From the NCBI GenBank assembly GCA_030645955.1, contig JAUSMR010000202.1, positions 1 through 16,608 of the forward strand: DNA of 16,608 nucleotides, read 5' to 3'. The translations under genes were made by a program, and so were the position numbers. Source of the stretch: Gallionella sp. (GTDB taxonomy: Bacteria > Pseudomonadota > Gammaproteobacteria > Burkholderiales > Gallionellaceae). A model generated the notes under the pieces. That model saw nothing but the letters and a program-made list of their open reading frames with translations. It was not told the DNA's origin and did no database searches. This document shows, piece after piece, positions 6,978-15,810 of the stretch; within the stretch, counting starts at the first letter, position 1, and each line of letters begins with the position of its first letter.

Positions 6978-7871
6978 TCATTCATACCCCAAACTCTTCA
7001 GCACGCGTGCGTCATCCGCCCAGCCGCTGCGCACCTTGACGAACACTTCGAGGAACACCTTGCCATCGAACAGCTTTTCCATGTCGAGCCGCGCCTGGGT
7101 GGCAATCTCTTTCAACTTCTCGCCCTTCTTGCCGATCAGCATCGCCTTGTGCGCTTCCTTGTCTACCAGGATCGCGGCGCTAATGCGGCGCAGCTTGCCT
7201 TCCAGTTTGAATTGCTCGATCACCACGCTGACCGAATAGGGCAGTTCTTCGCCGGTGAAGCGGAATACTTTTTCGCGCAGCATCTCCGCAGCCAGAAATT
7301 TTTCGCTGCGGTCGGTGATGTCGTCCGCGTCGTAGATCAATTCGCCTGGCGGCAGATGGCGGCGCAATGCCTCGACCAACTCGTCCAGCTTGATGCCCTG
7401 CTTGGCGCTGACCGGCACGATTTCAGCGAACTTGAAATCCGCCGCGATGCGTTCGGCAAAGGAGAACAGTTGCCCTTTGTCGGCCACTTCGTCGATCTTG
7501 TTGATTACCAGTACAACGGGGCGATTGTCCGGGAGCAGCTTGAGCACTTCACGGTCGCGTTCGTCATAGCGCAACGCTTCCAGCACGAATACCACCACCT
7601 GTACGTCGCGCAGGCTGCTGGTGACGACGCGGTTCATGCCGCGGTTCAGCGCATTCAGGTGTTTGGTCTGGAAGCCCGGCGTATCCACAAACACGAATTG
7701 CGCATGCTCGTCAGTCAGGATGCCGTGGATGCGATGGCGCGTGGTTTGCGCCTTGCGCGAAGTGATGCTGATCTTCTGCCCGATCAGGTGATTGAGCAAC
7801 GTGGACTTGCCCACGTTGGGCCTGCCGATGATGGCGATGAAACCGCTGCGGAAGTCTTTTTGTTCAGTCAT
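6978..7871 (-). CDS. era: GTPase Era
   Basis: Essential GTPase that binds the 3' end of 16S rRNA and helps mature the 30S subunit. 297 aa. G-domain motifs are GRPNVGKST at 16-24 (P-loop), DTPG at 63-66, NKID at 124-127 and SAK at 155-157. The C-terminal KH domain shows [12 protein letters not shown] near 245-256. The ATG at 7871 overlaps the end of rnc by 8 nt, implying translational coupling, and places the family N-terminus correctly; the longer frame to 7922 only reads the end of rnc in another frame. The rnc-era pair is conserved, and both act in 16S rRNA maturation. Confidence 0.97.
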   Translation of the reverse strand: MTEQKDFRSGFIAIIGRPNVGKSTLLNHLIGQKISITSRKAQTTRHRIHGILTDEHAQFVFVDTPGFQTKHLNALNRGMNRVVTSSLRDVQVVVFVLEALRYDERDREVLKLLPDNRPVVLVINKIDEVADKGQLFSFAERIAADFKFAEIVPVSAKQGIKLDELVEALRRHLPPGELIYDADDITDRSEKFLAAEMLREKVFRFTGEELPYSVSVVIEQFKLEGKLRRISAAILVDKEAHKAMLIGKKGEKLKEIATQARLDMEKLFDGKVFLEVFVKVRSGWADDARVLKSLGYE

Positions 7872-8553
7872 GATGGATTGGAAGTTGTTGATAGGCAGCC
7901 TGTGCCGCCTGTTGTTCGGCATTACGGCGGCTGCTGCCCGCGCCGCGCGTGGATATTTTCAGCGTCGGAATGGCGCACTCCACCTCGAAGGATTGTTCGT
8001 GTGCCTGGCCTTGAGTGGCGATCACGCTGTAGGCCGGCAGTGGAATGCGCCTGCCTTGCAGATACTCCTGCAACAGGGTTTTGGCATCCTTGCCCAATGT
8101 CTGCACATCCACTTTTGCCAGATAAGGCACGAATAAACCCAGCACAACTTTTTCGGCGGCGGCAAAGCCGCTGTCCAGCAACACCGCGCCGAACAATGCT
8201 TCCATCGCATCGGCCAGGATGGAAGGACGGCGGAATCCGCCGCTCTTGCGTTCGCCTTCGCCCAACCTTAAATAACTGCCCAGTTCGAGTTGCTGCGCGA
8301 GTATTACCAGCGTGTCTTCCTTGACCAGGTTGGAGCGCAGCCGCGACAGCTCGCCTTCGCTCAACTGCGGGTAGCTGCCGTACAGGTATTTGGCGATGAC
8401 GCAGCCGAGCACGCTGTCGCCCAGAAACTCCAGACGTTCATTGTGCTCCGGCGCATAACTGCGATGGGTCAATGCACGTTGCAACAATTGGGGCTGCGCA
8501 AAAACATGCCCCAATTGCCTGCACAGCACGCCGCAACCTTGCATGGATATCAT
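7864..8553 (-). CDS. rnc: Ribonuclease III
   Basis: Double-strand-specific endoribonuclease that processes the pre-rRNA transcript and some mRNAs. 229 aa from the ATG at 8553. The signature [13 protein letters not shown] is at 38-50 and the second catalytic patch DAMEALFGA at 115-123 supplies the metal-binding Asp and Glu. A double-stranded RNA-binding domain occupies roughly 157-229, ending with [13 protein letters not shown]. The frame is open to 8649, but that would overlap the preceding gene and exceed family length; a second ATG three codons downstream (8544) is possible. The gene lies between the DUF4845 gene and era, its usual place. Confidence 0.95.
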   Translation of the reverse strand: MISMQGCGVLCRQLGHVFAQPQLLQRALTHRSYAPEHNERLEFLGDSVLGCVIAKYLYGSYPQLSEGELSRLRSNLVKEDTLVILAQQLELGSYLRLGEGERKSGGFRRPSILADAMEALFGAVLLDSGFAAAEKVVLGLFVPYLAKVDVQTLGKDAKTLLQEYLQGRRIPLPAYSVIATQGQAHEQSFEVECAIPTLKISTRGAGSSRRNAEQQAAQAAYQQLPIHHD

Positions 8554-8599
8554 AGATGCTCTCGCACCCTGAGATTGTTCCTGCAGCCCGTGGTCGCCT

Positions 8600-8977
8600 T
8601 TATTCTGCACTGGTCGGGTTGAATTCCATAACGAGACTGACATTGCCACTCAGCGGAACCTTGACGGAGTAGCTGGCGCTCAAAAATGGTTTTCCGTTAT
8701 CGCTGGTAATCTCGATATCCTCGGCCTTAATCGACTTGATAGCATCGATAGAAGCCCGCTTATCAAAAGAATTACGAATGTCTCGGGGGGAAGCTTTCTG
8801 CATATCCGGATCATTAGAAATCGCATTGAACACGTTTTTGATTTGCGCATCCTGCATATACGCAGGGATAAGTTTAAGCCCAAAGATGCTGACAATCACC
8901 AGTATAAAAGCGCCAAAAATAAAACCGCCAAAAGTTATCCCGCGTTGCTGCGCTGGCATTACTGTATTCATTTTCAT
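8600..8977 (-). CDS. DUF4845 small membrane protein
   Basis: 125 aa with one hydrophobic segment at about 14-35 ([20 protein letters not shown]) after a short cytoplasmic-type N-terminus, then a soluble C-terminal domain of about 85 aa. Size, topology and position between lepB and rnc match the DUF4845 family found at this locus in beta- and gammaproteobacteria; its function is unknown. The start at 8977 is preceded by AGAGG with very short spacing; a second in-frame ATG two codons on (8971) would have more usual spacing. It is 11 nt from lepB and probably cotranscribed with it. Confidence 0.8.
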   Translation of the reverse strand: MKMNTVMPAQQRGITFGGFIFGAFILVIVSIFGLKLIPAYMQDAQIKNVFNAISNDPDMQKASPRDIRNSFDKRASIDAIKSIKAEDIEITSDNGKPFLSASYSVKVPLSGNVSLVMEFNPTSAE

Positions 8978-8988
8978 TTTCCTCTGGT

Positions 8989-9792
8989 TTAGTTGATCGG
9001 CAAACCTATGCGCTTCAAATCAGAAAAATTCATCCAGATGAAAAACGCCTTGCCGACGATCTGATGGTCCGGCACGAACCCCCAATAGCGGCTGTCGCGG
9101 CTGTTGTCGCGATTGTCACCCATCATGAAATAATGCCCGTCTGGTACCTTGCAACGCACCATATCATCATCATAGCTGCAATTCTCGCGGCCTTTAAATT
9201 CAGTAATCGCACCCAGATGCAGCGTCGGCGCTTCAGGATTGACCAGCATCGCATGCTTGCGCTCGCCCAATGTTTCGAGACGTTTTTCGGTATGCACAAA
9301 GTTCAAGCCGGTCTCAACGTAATTGTAATCGCCATCCGCTTGCTGCAACTGTTCGACCCCGTTGATCCATAACCGCTTGTTGCGGTATTCGACGCTGTCG
9401 CCGGGAAGCGCGATCACGCGCTTGATATAATCCAGCGCAGGATTTTCCGGATAGTGGAACACCATCACGTCGCCGCGCTGCGGGTCATTGAGTTGCACCA
9501 GCTTCTTGTTGACGATGGGCAGGCGGATGCCGTAGGTGAATTTGTTCACCAGAATAAAGTCGCCCACTTGCAGGGTCGGAATCATCGAGCCGGAAGGAAT
9601 CTTGAACGGTTCGACCAGAAAAGAGCGAATAAAAAACACGATCAGGATGACCGGGGAAAAGCTCTTGGCATATTCCACCCACCATGGCTCGGCAACCCCG
9701 CTGCCGCGCTTGGCCGCCAGGGCGAAACGGTCCAGCAGCCACACGCTGCCGGTAACCAGCAGCAACACAAACAAAATTAAAGCAAAATCCAT
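8989..9792 (-). CDS. lepB: Signal peptidase I (leader peptidase)
   Basis: Inner-membrane serine/lysine protease that cleaves signal peptides of exported preproteins. 267 aa. Two N-terminal membrane segments at about 2-20 and 47-63. The catalytic Ser69 is in PSGSMIPTL and the general base Lys124 in DYIKRVIALPGD; the conserved box MGDNRDNSRDSRYWGFVP is near the C-terminus. AAGGA lies 6 nt before the ATG at 9792. It is 78 nt downstream of lepA, the standard lepA-lepB operon. Confidence 0.97.
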   Translation of the reverse strand: MDFALILFVLLLVTGSVWLLDRFALAAKRGSGVAEPWWVEYAKSFSPVILIVFFIRSFLVEPFKIPSGSMIPTLQVGDFILVNKFTYGIRLPIVNKKLVQLNDPQRGDVMVFHYPENPALDYIKRVIALPGDSVEYRNKRLWINGVEQLQQADGDYNYVETGLNFVHTEKRLETLGERKHAMLVNPEAPTLHLGAITEFKGRENCSYDDDMVRCKVPDGHYFMMGDNRDNSRDSRYWGFVPDHQIVGKAFFIWMNFSDLKRIGLPIN

Positions 9793-9870
9793 CGTTATTC
9801 CTTAATTCAAAAGCTGGGGGATAGAGGCTGGAAAAACTCGCGCAGCGAGAAAGCTCCCTAGTCCCATCAG

Positions 9871-11661
9871 TTAATCATCCACCCGCAGAATCGCCAGAAA
9901 TGCCTCCTGCGGAATTTCCACGTTGCCCACCTGTTTCATGCGCTTCTTGCCGGCCTTCTGTTTTTCCAGCAGTTTTTTCTTGCGCGAAATATCACCGCCG
10001 TAGCACTTGGCCAGCACGTTCTTGCGCATCGCCTTGACGTTCTCGCGCGCGATGATGTTCGAGCCTATGGTCGCCTGGATCGCTACGTCATACATCTGGC
10101 GCGGGATCAATTCGCGCATCTTGGCTGCCACCTCGCGCCCGCGACGCTGGCTGTTGGCGCGATGCACGATCACCGCCAGCGCGTCCACTTTCTCGCCGTT
10201 GATCAGCATGTCCACCTTGACCACATCCGCCGCGCGATATTCCTTGAACTCATAGTCCATCGAAGCGTAGCCGCGCGACACCGATTTCAGCTTGTCGAAG
10301 AAATCCATCACGATTTCCGCCATCGGCATTTCGTACACCAGCATCACCTGCTTGCCGTGGTAGCTGATGTTGATCTGCGCGCCGCGCTTCTGCGTGCACA
10401 GCGTGATCACCGAACCGACATATTCGTTCGGCATGTACAGATTCACCGTCACGATCGGCTCGCGAATTTCCTCGATTTTGGACGGGTCGGGCATCTTGGA
10501 CGGGTTGTCCACCGTCAGTATCGAGCCGTCGCGCAACAGCACCTGATAAATCACCGTCGGTGCGGTGGTAATCAAGTCCATGTCGAACTCGCGCTCCAGC
10601 CGTTCCTGCACGATTTCCATATGCAGCAACCCGAGGAAACCGCAGCGGAAGCCGAAACCCAACGCCTGGGATACCTCCGGTTCGTAGCGTAGCGCGGCAT
10701 CGTTCAGCTTGAGCTTTTCCAGCGAATCGCGCAGCGCTTCATATTGATTGGATTCCACCGGGAACAGCCCGGCAAACACCTGCGGCTGCACTTCCTTGAA
10801 GCCCGGCAACGCCTGCTGCGCGGGCCTGGCCTGATGGGTAATGGTGTCCCCCACCTTGGCCGCCTTCAGTTCCTTGATGCCGGCAATCACGAAACCCACC
10901 TGCCCCGCGCTCAGGCTTTCACGCGGTTGCGACTTGGGCGTGAACACGCCGATATGTTCGGTCAACTGCTGCGCGCCGGTGGCCATCAGCAGGATTTTTT
11001 CCTTGGGCTTGAGCGTGCCGTTCATCACCCGCACCAGCATCACCACGCCGACGTAGTTGTCGAACCAGGAGTCGATGATCAATGCCTGCAGCGGTGCATC
11101 CGGATCGCCTTTGGGCGCAGGCACTTTGACCAGCAACGCTTCCAGCACGTCCCGCACTCCCTCGCCGGTCTTGGCGGAACAGCGCACCGCATCATGCGCG
11201 TCGATGCCGATCACTTCCTCGATTTCCTCGATGGCGTTTTCCGGATTGGCGGACGGCAGGTCGATTTTGTTCAGCACCGGCACCACTTCCACACCCAGAT
11301 CCAGCGCGGTATAGCAGTTCGCCACGGTCTGCGCTTCCACACCCTGCGAGGCATCCACCACCAGCAGCGCGCCTTCGCAGGCCGACAGCGAACGCGACAC
11401 TTCGTAGGAAAAATCCACATGTCCCGGTGTGTCGATCAGGTTGAGGTTGTATATCTGGCCGTCGCGCGCCTGATATTGCAGCGCGGCGGTTTGCGCCTTG
11501 ATAGTGATGCCGCGCTCGCGCTCCAGATCCATGGAGTCGAGCACCTGCGCTTCCATTTCGCGGTCGGACAGGCCGCCGCATAATTGAATGATTCGGTCTG
11601 CCAGTGTGGACTTACCGTGGTCGATATGGGCGATGATGGAGAAATTACGGATTAGCTGCAT
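9871..11661 (-). CDS. lepA: Elongation factor 4 (LepA)
   Basis: Translational GTPase related to EF-G, implicated in back-translocation and in 30S biogenesis or initiation. 596 aa, essentially the length of E. coli LepA (599). G motifs: [13 protein letters not shown] near 11-23, [15 protein letters not shown] and [11 protein letters not shown]. The LepA-specific C-terminal domain is intact with [37 protein letters not shown] and the basic [20 protein letters not shown]. The start follows a weak GGGA element. It heads the lepA-lepB-DUF4845-rnc-era set. Confidence 0.98.
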   Translation of the reverse strand: MQLIRNFSIIAHIDHGKSTLADRIIQLCGGLSDREMEAQVLDSMDLERERGITIKAQTAALQYQARDGQIYNLNLIDTPGHVDFSYEVSRSLSACEGALLVVDASQGVEAQTVANCYTALDLGVEVVPVLNKIDLPSANPENAIEEIEEVIGIDAHDAVRCSAKTGEGVRDVLEALLVKVPAPKGDPDAPLQALIIDSWFDNYVGVVMLVRVMNGTLKPKEKILLMATGAQQLTEHIGVFTPKSQPRESLSAGQVGFVIAGIKELKAAKVGDTITHQARPAQQALPGFKEVQPQVFAGLFPVESNQYEALRDSLEKLKLNDAALRYEPEVSQALGFGFRCGFLGLLHMEIVQERLEREFDMDLITTAPTVIYQVLLRDGSILTVDNPSKMPDPSKIEEIREPIVTVNLYMPNEYVGSVITLCTQKRGAQINISYHGKQVMLVYEMPMAEIVMDFFDKLKSVSRGYASMDYEFKEYRAADVVKVDMLINGEKVDALAVIVHRANSQRRGREVAAKMRELIPRQMYDVAIQATIGSNIIARENVKAMRKNVLAKCYGGDISRKKKLLEKQKAGKKRMKQVGNVEIPQEAFLAILRVDD

Positions 11662-11729
11662 GAGGTCCCAAATAAAAATCCCGCCTTGCAGAATGCTGAA
11701 TAACCACTTCGGGGTAATGATAGCGTGTC

Positions 11730-11787
11730 AAAAACCGGCTCAAAATGCTCGTTTACTATCTGTAAACTCCGCTTCTTCACCGGTTTT
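11730..11787 (-). terminator. Terminator-like inverted repeat between mucD and lepA
   Basis: On the minus strand AAAACCGG (11787-11780) pairs with CCGGTTTT (11738-11731), with a nested stem GTTTAC/GTAAAC (11767-11762 and 11756-11751). The outer stem ends in TTTTT (to 11730). It lies about 107 nt after the mucD stop and 69 nt before the lepA start, so it could separate the sigma-E operon from lepA. The rest of 11662-11893 shows no gene and no promoter that I would defend. Confidence 0.4.
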
Positions 11788-11893
11788 CGCCTTGCCTGAT
11801 CGCACCCCGCTACGTTTTTCAACACCCTGGTTTATCGGCGTTTTCGCAAAGCGCGAATTCTAGCCGATTTAGGCGTGACACGCAGGACTGTGA

Positions 11894-13288
11894 TTACTTC
11901 TCGTCTAGCCTGATCGCCACATATAAGGCAGCATCGCCGCGCCGCACCAGCAACGCAACATTGCGCCCCTTGGCAACCTGTTTGAGAATTTCGTTGAACT
12001 GGTTCAACGAGCGAATCGGTGTATTGCCGATTGCCAGCAAGACATCGCCGCTCTGCAATCCGGCGGCACGCGCAGCCGATCCTTTGACCTCCTCCACCAG
12101 CAGCCCGCCGCTGATTTGCAACTCTTGCAGTTGCTCTTTGCTCAGCTCGCTGACCGCAATTCCCAGGCGTGAAATCGTCGCTACCACATCATCGGCCAGC
12201 TTCTTGGCAGCGCGCGCCAGTTTACCGTCCTCCGGCATCTCCGCGATTTCCACAGTAACCTGCCTGGATTCGCCTTTGCGCCACAACTCGATCACCACCT
12301 TGCTGCCGGGCTTGGTCGCCGCAACCATGCGTGGCAAGTCGCTGGAATTATTCACCGGCTTGCCGTCAAACTTGAGGATCACATCGCTCACCTCAATACC
12401 CGCCTTGTCTGCCGGGGCGTTCTTTTCCACACTGCTGATCAGCGCGCCGGCAGGTTTGCTCAAGCCGAACGATTCTGCCAGCTCGCGCGTCAGTTCCTGG
12501 ATCGTCACCCCGATACGCCCGCGCGTCACTTTGCCGCTGGTGCGCAATTGCTCGGTCACTTGCGTCGCCACATCAATCGGGATGGCAAAAGACAAACCCA
12601 TCGAACCGCCGGAACGGGTATAGATTTGCGAGTTGATGCCGACCACTTCGCCATTCATATTAAACAACGGGCCTCCAGAGTTGCCGGGGTTGATCGCCAC
12701 ATCGGTCTGAATAAACGGGACGAAATTGTCTTGCGGCAGAGATCGCCCCTTGGCGCTGACAATACCCGCCGTCACGCTGTTGTCGAAACCGAACGGCGAA
12801 CCGATGGCAACCACCCATTCACCGACTTTGAGTTTGTTCGGATCACCCATGATAATTTTCGGCAGGCCGGTTGCTTCGATTTTCAGCAAAGCCACGTCGG
12901 TACGTTTATCCGCGCCAATGACCTTGGCGTGGAACTCGCGCTTGTCGGTGAGGCGCACGATAATTTTGTCGGCACTGTCCACCACATGCGCGTTGGTCAT
13001 GATGTAACCATCCGCACTGATGATAAAACCCGAACCTAATGATTGCGCTTCATGCTCGCGCGGCATCTGCGGCGCAAAACGGCGGAATAATTCGTAGAGT
13101 GGATCACTCTCCGGCACATTGGGAAATCCTTGCGCGTTGCGAATGATTTGCGTGGTGCTGATATTGACTACCGCAGAGCCCTGTTTTTCCACCAGCTCGG
13201 TAAAGTCCGGCAATTCTTTGGCTTGGGCGGTTACGCTACAAACGGCTCCCACGGCCAACATGAACAAAATAAATAATTTTCTTAGCAT
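11894..13288 (-). CDS. mucD: Periplasmic serine endoprotease MucD/DegP-like
   Basis: HtrA-family protease and chaperone that degrades misfolded envelope proteins. 464 aa. A signal peptide at 1-23 ends in VTAQA-KE. The trypsin-like domain carries the triad His101 (TNAHVV), Asp131 (RTDVALLKI) and Ser204 (NPGNSGGP). Two PDZ domains follow (about 260-350 and 370-460). GAGAGG lies 5 nt before the ATG at 13288. It is the terminal gene of the rpoE operon, 30 nt after the decayed rseC, the same place as mucD in Pseudomonas. Expression is probably driven by the sigma-E promoter upstream of rpoE. The family also includes degQ/degS-type proteins; the operon context favours mucD. Confidence 0.95.
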   Translation of the reverse strand: MLRKLFILFMLAVGAVCSVTAQAKELPDFTELVEKQGSAVVNISTTQIIRNAQGFPNVPESDPLYELFRRFAPQMPREHEAQSLGSGFIISADGYIMTNAHVVDSADKIIVRLTDKREFHAKVIGADKRTDVALLKIEATGLPKIIMGDPNKLKVGEWVVAIGSPFGFDNSVTAGIVSAKGRSLPQDNFVPFIQTDVAINPGNSGGPLFNMNGEVVGINSQIYTRSGGSMGLSFAIPIDVATQVTEQLRTSGKVTRGRIGVTIQELTRELAESFGLSKPAGALISSVEKNAPADKAGIEVSDVILKFDGKPVNNSSDLPRMVAATKPGSKVVIELWRKGESRQVTVEIAEMPEDGKLARAAKKLADDVVATISRLGIAVSELSKEQLQELQISGGLLVEEVKGSAARAAGLQSGDVLLAIGNTPIRSLNQFNEILKQVAKGRNVALLVRRGDAALYVAIRLDEK

Positions 13289-13318
13289 GACATCCTCTCC
13301 ATAATAGAAAATTTACCA

Positions 13319-13503
13319 TTAATCTATCGCAATGGCCGCTTTGATTGAATTGCCCACTTTGAATTAACGCGGTTTACTGCAAAATAACCGGGAAAGATTG
13401 CCTGTCCCGCAACCCGCGCCTTCGCGCAGCCACTGCCTTGATTTGCCCGAGCAAAGGCATACTGGCCGTCAATCTGCACGACAATGGCCTGCGTCTCCAG
13501 CAT
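13319..13503 (-). pseudogene. rseC: Decayed rseC (SoxR-reducing/sigma-E modulator)
   Basis: The first 26 codons from ATG 13503 read MLETQAIVVQIDGQYAFARA then NQGSGC, a clear RseC N-terminus. After Cys26 (13428-13426) the frame is lost: the expected Cys-rich continuation GAGCGTGNLSRLFCSKPR is encoded in another frame starting at 13423, followed by an in-frame TAA (13366-13364), then FKVGNSIKAAIAID and a TAA at 13321-13319. An intact RseC (~140-160 aa) would continue with two membrane helices, which are missing. So there are three lesions: a frameshift (probably a small deletion), a nonsense codon and a 3' deletion. The open frame as it stands encodes a 59-aa hybrid peptide (stop at 13324). The ATG lies 2 nt after the rseB stop. 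Confidence 0.85.
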
Positions 13504-13505
13504 GG

Positions 13506-14510
13506 TCACTTGCCGTTATAGCGTATTGAATAGAACACCTGCATCAACGTGCGTGGGGGCACTTCACCAACCACGGTAATTAAATGGTCGCCAACGACCT
13601 CGTGATACAAATACATGGCTCCTCGGCTGGACAAGCCCTCCTCATCGTCTTCGTCTTGATCATTGGGTTCGATGAATATGGAAATCGCACTCAATCCGTC
13701 CGAAAACACCAGCTGCGTCACGGGACGATGTTTGCCGCGCATCGAACGCTGAATCTCCATGGTTTTCTTGAAGCCTGCCGGCAGCGCCTCCACGACCCAA
13801 CCGCTATTGATTTGCGTAATGCCTTTTGTTTTAACAGGCGATATGATTGAATCTGCTCCTTGCTTGCCAGCTGCAGCGCCCTGCTCAATCCAGGAACGAT
13901 CAACTATTCCGCCAAGCTGCAACTGGGTAAAGGCATATTGTTCGACCACTCGATTCTTGGCATCCAGCACGGACGCCTTCAATAGCAAACCTGAATCGGA
14001 GTGCACCCAAATTTTATGGGCGTAACGCAAGCTGTCCTTGGGTTGAAACAAGATGGCTTGTGTGGTGTATCCGGCCACACGTTCTATCCCCACCACATTG
14101 GCCTGATAGTTCGCGCCCAGCAAGGATAACCGTTCGGGCGGCAAATCTGTAAACCTGCTCCCCAGTTGCTGGTGCTGGCTGCCCATTTGTTCCATCTTGT
14201 GGTTGATGTAACACCAAACCTGGCCATGATGACGAATAATTTCGCGCTTGGGGCCATCCAGGCTTTCCAGCTTTTCATACTCGCCGTCCGGCTCAACCAC
14301 GTGAGTGATGCGCGAAGTCTCAACGCGATTGTCATACTGATAAACGAATATCCCGCTGTAATCAGTCTGATGTCCTGCAAAGGCGACAATCTTAAGCCAA
14401 TCAAAACTATCCTGCTGCTCTCCTGCATATACATTGGCAGCAGCTAATAGCAGCCCGCAAAACGCAGCGCACGCCCTCATCGTTGATTTTTTCTCTGTTT
14501 TATTTTTCAT
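13506..14510 (-). CDS. rseB: Sigma-E regulatory protein RseB/MucB
   Basis: Periplasmic protein that binds the anti-sigma factor RseA, shielding it from proteolysis, and senses envelope lipids or LPS. 334 aa from the ATG at 14510, which overlaps the rseA stop by 11 nt; an internal ATG at 14480 (324 aa) would give a cleaner signal peptide, MRACAAFCGLLLAAANVYA. The N-terminal LolA-like domain shows DWLKIVAFAGHQTDYSGIFV and the family patterns EYEKLESLDGPKREIIRHHG and LRYAHKIWVHSDSGLLLKAS. The C-terminal domain follows from about 210. It lies between rseA and the rseC remnant. Confidence 0.93.
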   Translation of the reverse strand: MKNKTEKKSTMRACAAFCGLLLAAANVYAGEQQDSFDWLKIVAFAGHQTDYSGIFVYQYDNRVETSRITHVVEPDGEYEKLESLDGPKREIIRHHGQVWCYINHKMEQMGSQHQQLGSRFTDLPPERLSLLGANYQANVVGIERVAGYTTQAILFQPKDSLRYAHKIWVHSDSGLLLKASVLDAKNRVVEQYAFTQLQLGGIVDRSWIEQGAAAGKQGADSIISPVKTKGITQINSGWVVEALPAGFKKTMEIQRSMRGKHRPVTQLVFSDGLSAISIFIEPNDQDEDDEEGLSSRGAMYLYHEVVGDHLITVVGEVPPRTLMQVFYSIRYNGK

Positions 14511-14994
14511 CTGGCCTGTAAGAAACAGTGCGGATGTAGGAAGCGCCGCCATTCATATCCGTACTGGGAGAAAATTCCTGGTGTGCCATCAGATAATCAT
14601 TGGCTTTAGGCTGAATTTGTACATTAACAGAGCGTACCGCGTTTTGTTGCATCGCCATCTTTGGAGCCGCTTCAGGGCTGATTTGCATCGACATCCACGC
14701 TACCACCCCCACTGCCGACAGCGAGGCAGCAGCTGATAATGCAAACGTGCGCATCTTCTGTTTTACCGCATGACCGCGCGGTGCCAATACGGTAGGCTCA
14801 TCCCGCATACGTTCACGCACTTTAACGCTCAAATCGCAATGTATGTGATCGGGCTGGCGCAGCACATCTCCGATCAAATGATAAATTTCCCAATCTCTGT
14901 GTACCTCCGAACCGCGTTCGATACGATTGAGCAAACTCTCCGCTTCATCCTCATACAACTCGCCGTCCATCAATATGGAAATTTCCTGTTTCAT
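14500..14994 (-). CDS. rseA: Anti-sigma-E factor RseA/MucA
   Basis: Inner-membrane anti-sigma factor that holds sigma-E inactive until regulated proteolysis releases it. 164 aa. The cytoplasmic N-terminal domain starts EISILMDGELYEDEAESLL, contains WEIYHLIGDVLR (33-46 region) and is followed by one membrane segment at about 83-103 and a periplasmic tail ending SYIRTVSYRP. The ATG at 14994 is preceded by AGGTGG (5-nt spacing), formed by the last codons of rpoE; the GTG at 15003 is inside rpoE and less likely. Two nt separate it from the rpoE stop, so the two are translationally coupled. Confidence 0.92.
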   Translation of the reverse strand: MKQEISILMDGELYEDEAESLLNRIERGSEVHRDWEIYHLIGDVLRQPDHIHCDLSVKVRERMRDEPTVLAPRGHAVKQKMRTFALSAAASLSAVGVVAWMSMQISPEAAPKMAMQQNAVRSVNVQIQPKANDYLMAHQEFSPSTDMNGGASYIRTVSYRPDEK

Positions 14995-14996
14995 GT

Positions 14997-15596
14997 CTAC
15001 CACCTATTACCCTTGCTGGTTTCTAACAGCGGACGTAAATTCTCCGCAACGGCCTCACGCGCCCTGAAAATCCTCGACCTCACTGTTCCGATCGGGCAAT
15101 TCATCACACTGGCGATTTCCTCATAACTCAAACCTTCGATTTCACGTAGTGTCAGCGCGCTTCGCAAATCTTCCGGTAACTGCTGTAAAGAAGCTTGCAC
15201 CACATCGACAACCTGTTTGCTCATGAGTTCATTCTCTGGCGTATTCACCTCACGCAAAAGGCCGGCGTCCTCAAACGACTCGGCTTCCTCCGCATCAAAC
15301 GGCGTACTGGTCGGCGCACGCCGCTTGTTCGCCAGCAAGTGGTTTTTCGCCGTATTGATACCGATGCGATATAGCCAAGTGTAAAACGCGCTCTCGCCGC
15401 GAAACCCCGGCAACGCGCGATATGCCTTGATGAAGGCATCCTGCGTGACATCCTCGGCCTCCGCCGAATCGCGCACAAAGCGGGATATAAGCCGCCCGAG
15501 CTTGCGCTGGTACTTGGATACCAGCAAATCGAAGGCGTGCTTATCGCCACGCTGGACGCGCTCCACCAACTGCTGATCGACTTCCCGGTCTGCCAT
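14997..15596 (-). CDS. rpoE: Sigma-E factor RpoE/AlgU
   Basis: ECF-type sigma factor for the extracytoplasmic stress response. 199 aa. Region 2 includes LVSKYQRKLGRLISRFVRD, SAEAEDVTQDAFIKAYRALP and FYTWLYRIGINTAKNHL; region 4 has LPEDLRSALTLREIEGLSYE and the helix-turn-helix GLSYEEIASVMNCPIGTVRS. It heads the operon rpoE-rseA-rseB-(rseC)-mucD, and an excellent sigma-E promoter lies about 100 bp upstream, implying autoregulation. Confidence 0.97.
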   Translation of the reverse strand: MADREVDQQLVERVQRGDKHAFDLLVSKYQRKLGRLISRFVRDSAEAEDVTQDAFIKAYRALPGFRGESAFYTWLYRIGINTAKNHLLANKRRAPTSTPFDAEEAESFEDAGLLREVNTPENELMSKQVVDVVQASLQQLPEDLRSALTLREIEGLSYEEIASVMNCPIGTVRSRIFRAREAVAENLRPLLETSKGNRW

Positions 15597-15647
15597 CCCT
15601 GACTATCCCAATTATTATTGCGACTGCCGCGACATTTCGCGGAGGCA

Positions 15648-15677
15648 AGTATAACCGCTTCGATTCGTGTGCGTCAG
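15648..15677 (-). promoter_or_regulatory. Possible second (sigma-70) promoter of rpoE
   Basis: On the minus strand CTGACG (15677-15672), an 18-bp spacer and TATACT (15653-15648). The -10 is a 5/6 match and the -35 a 4/6 match. A housekeeping promoter beside the autoregulated one is common for rpoE operons, but this is sequence similarity only. Confidence 0.4.
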
Positions 15678-15698
15678 ACCGCTTTGAATTGCGCTCAA

Positions 15699-15726
15699 TC
15701 GGACTCGCCAACAAAAAATTAGTTCC
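15699..15726 (-). promoter_or_regulatory. Sigma-E-type promoter of rpoE
   Basis: On the minus strand GGAACT (15726-15721), a 16-bp spacer and GTCCGA (15704-15699). This closely matches the known sigma-E consensus (GGAACTT, 15-16 bp, GTCnnA) in sequence and spacing. It would give a leader of about 95 nt before rpoE. Confidence 0.75.
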
Positions 15727-15770
15727 CGTTCATTGCCGTCGGCAGCATGGGGCTGTTCTTTGCCTCTGTC

Positions 15771-15779
15771 TGCTATAGT
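15771..15779 (+). promoter_or_regulatory. Extended -10 promoter for nadB
   Basis: TGC-TATAGT is a TGn extended -10 with a 5/6 -10 hexamer; no good -35 is seen, which extended -10 promoters tolerate. The predicted start lies near 15786, about 25 nt before the nadB start codon. Confidence 0.45.
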
Positions 15780-15810
15780 TCTGCCCTGAGCAAATGTACC
15801 GGGAACCCAA

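Noticed and set aside
6921..8324. Plus-strand open frame of 467 codons antisense to era and rnc
   Set aside because: It mirrors era and rnc, both of which have complete catalytic motifs on the minus strand; the antisense product shows no recognisable domain.
13323..13503. Programmed frameshift to express full RseC
   Set aside because: Even with a frameshift a stop codon follows after 19 codons and the membrane helices are absent, and I see no obvious slippery heptamer at the shift.
13324..13509. A novel 59-61-aa protein between rseB and mucD
   Set aside because: Its first half is RseC and its second half is an out-of-frame reading of the RseC Cys-rich segment, so it is a pseudogene product.
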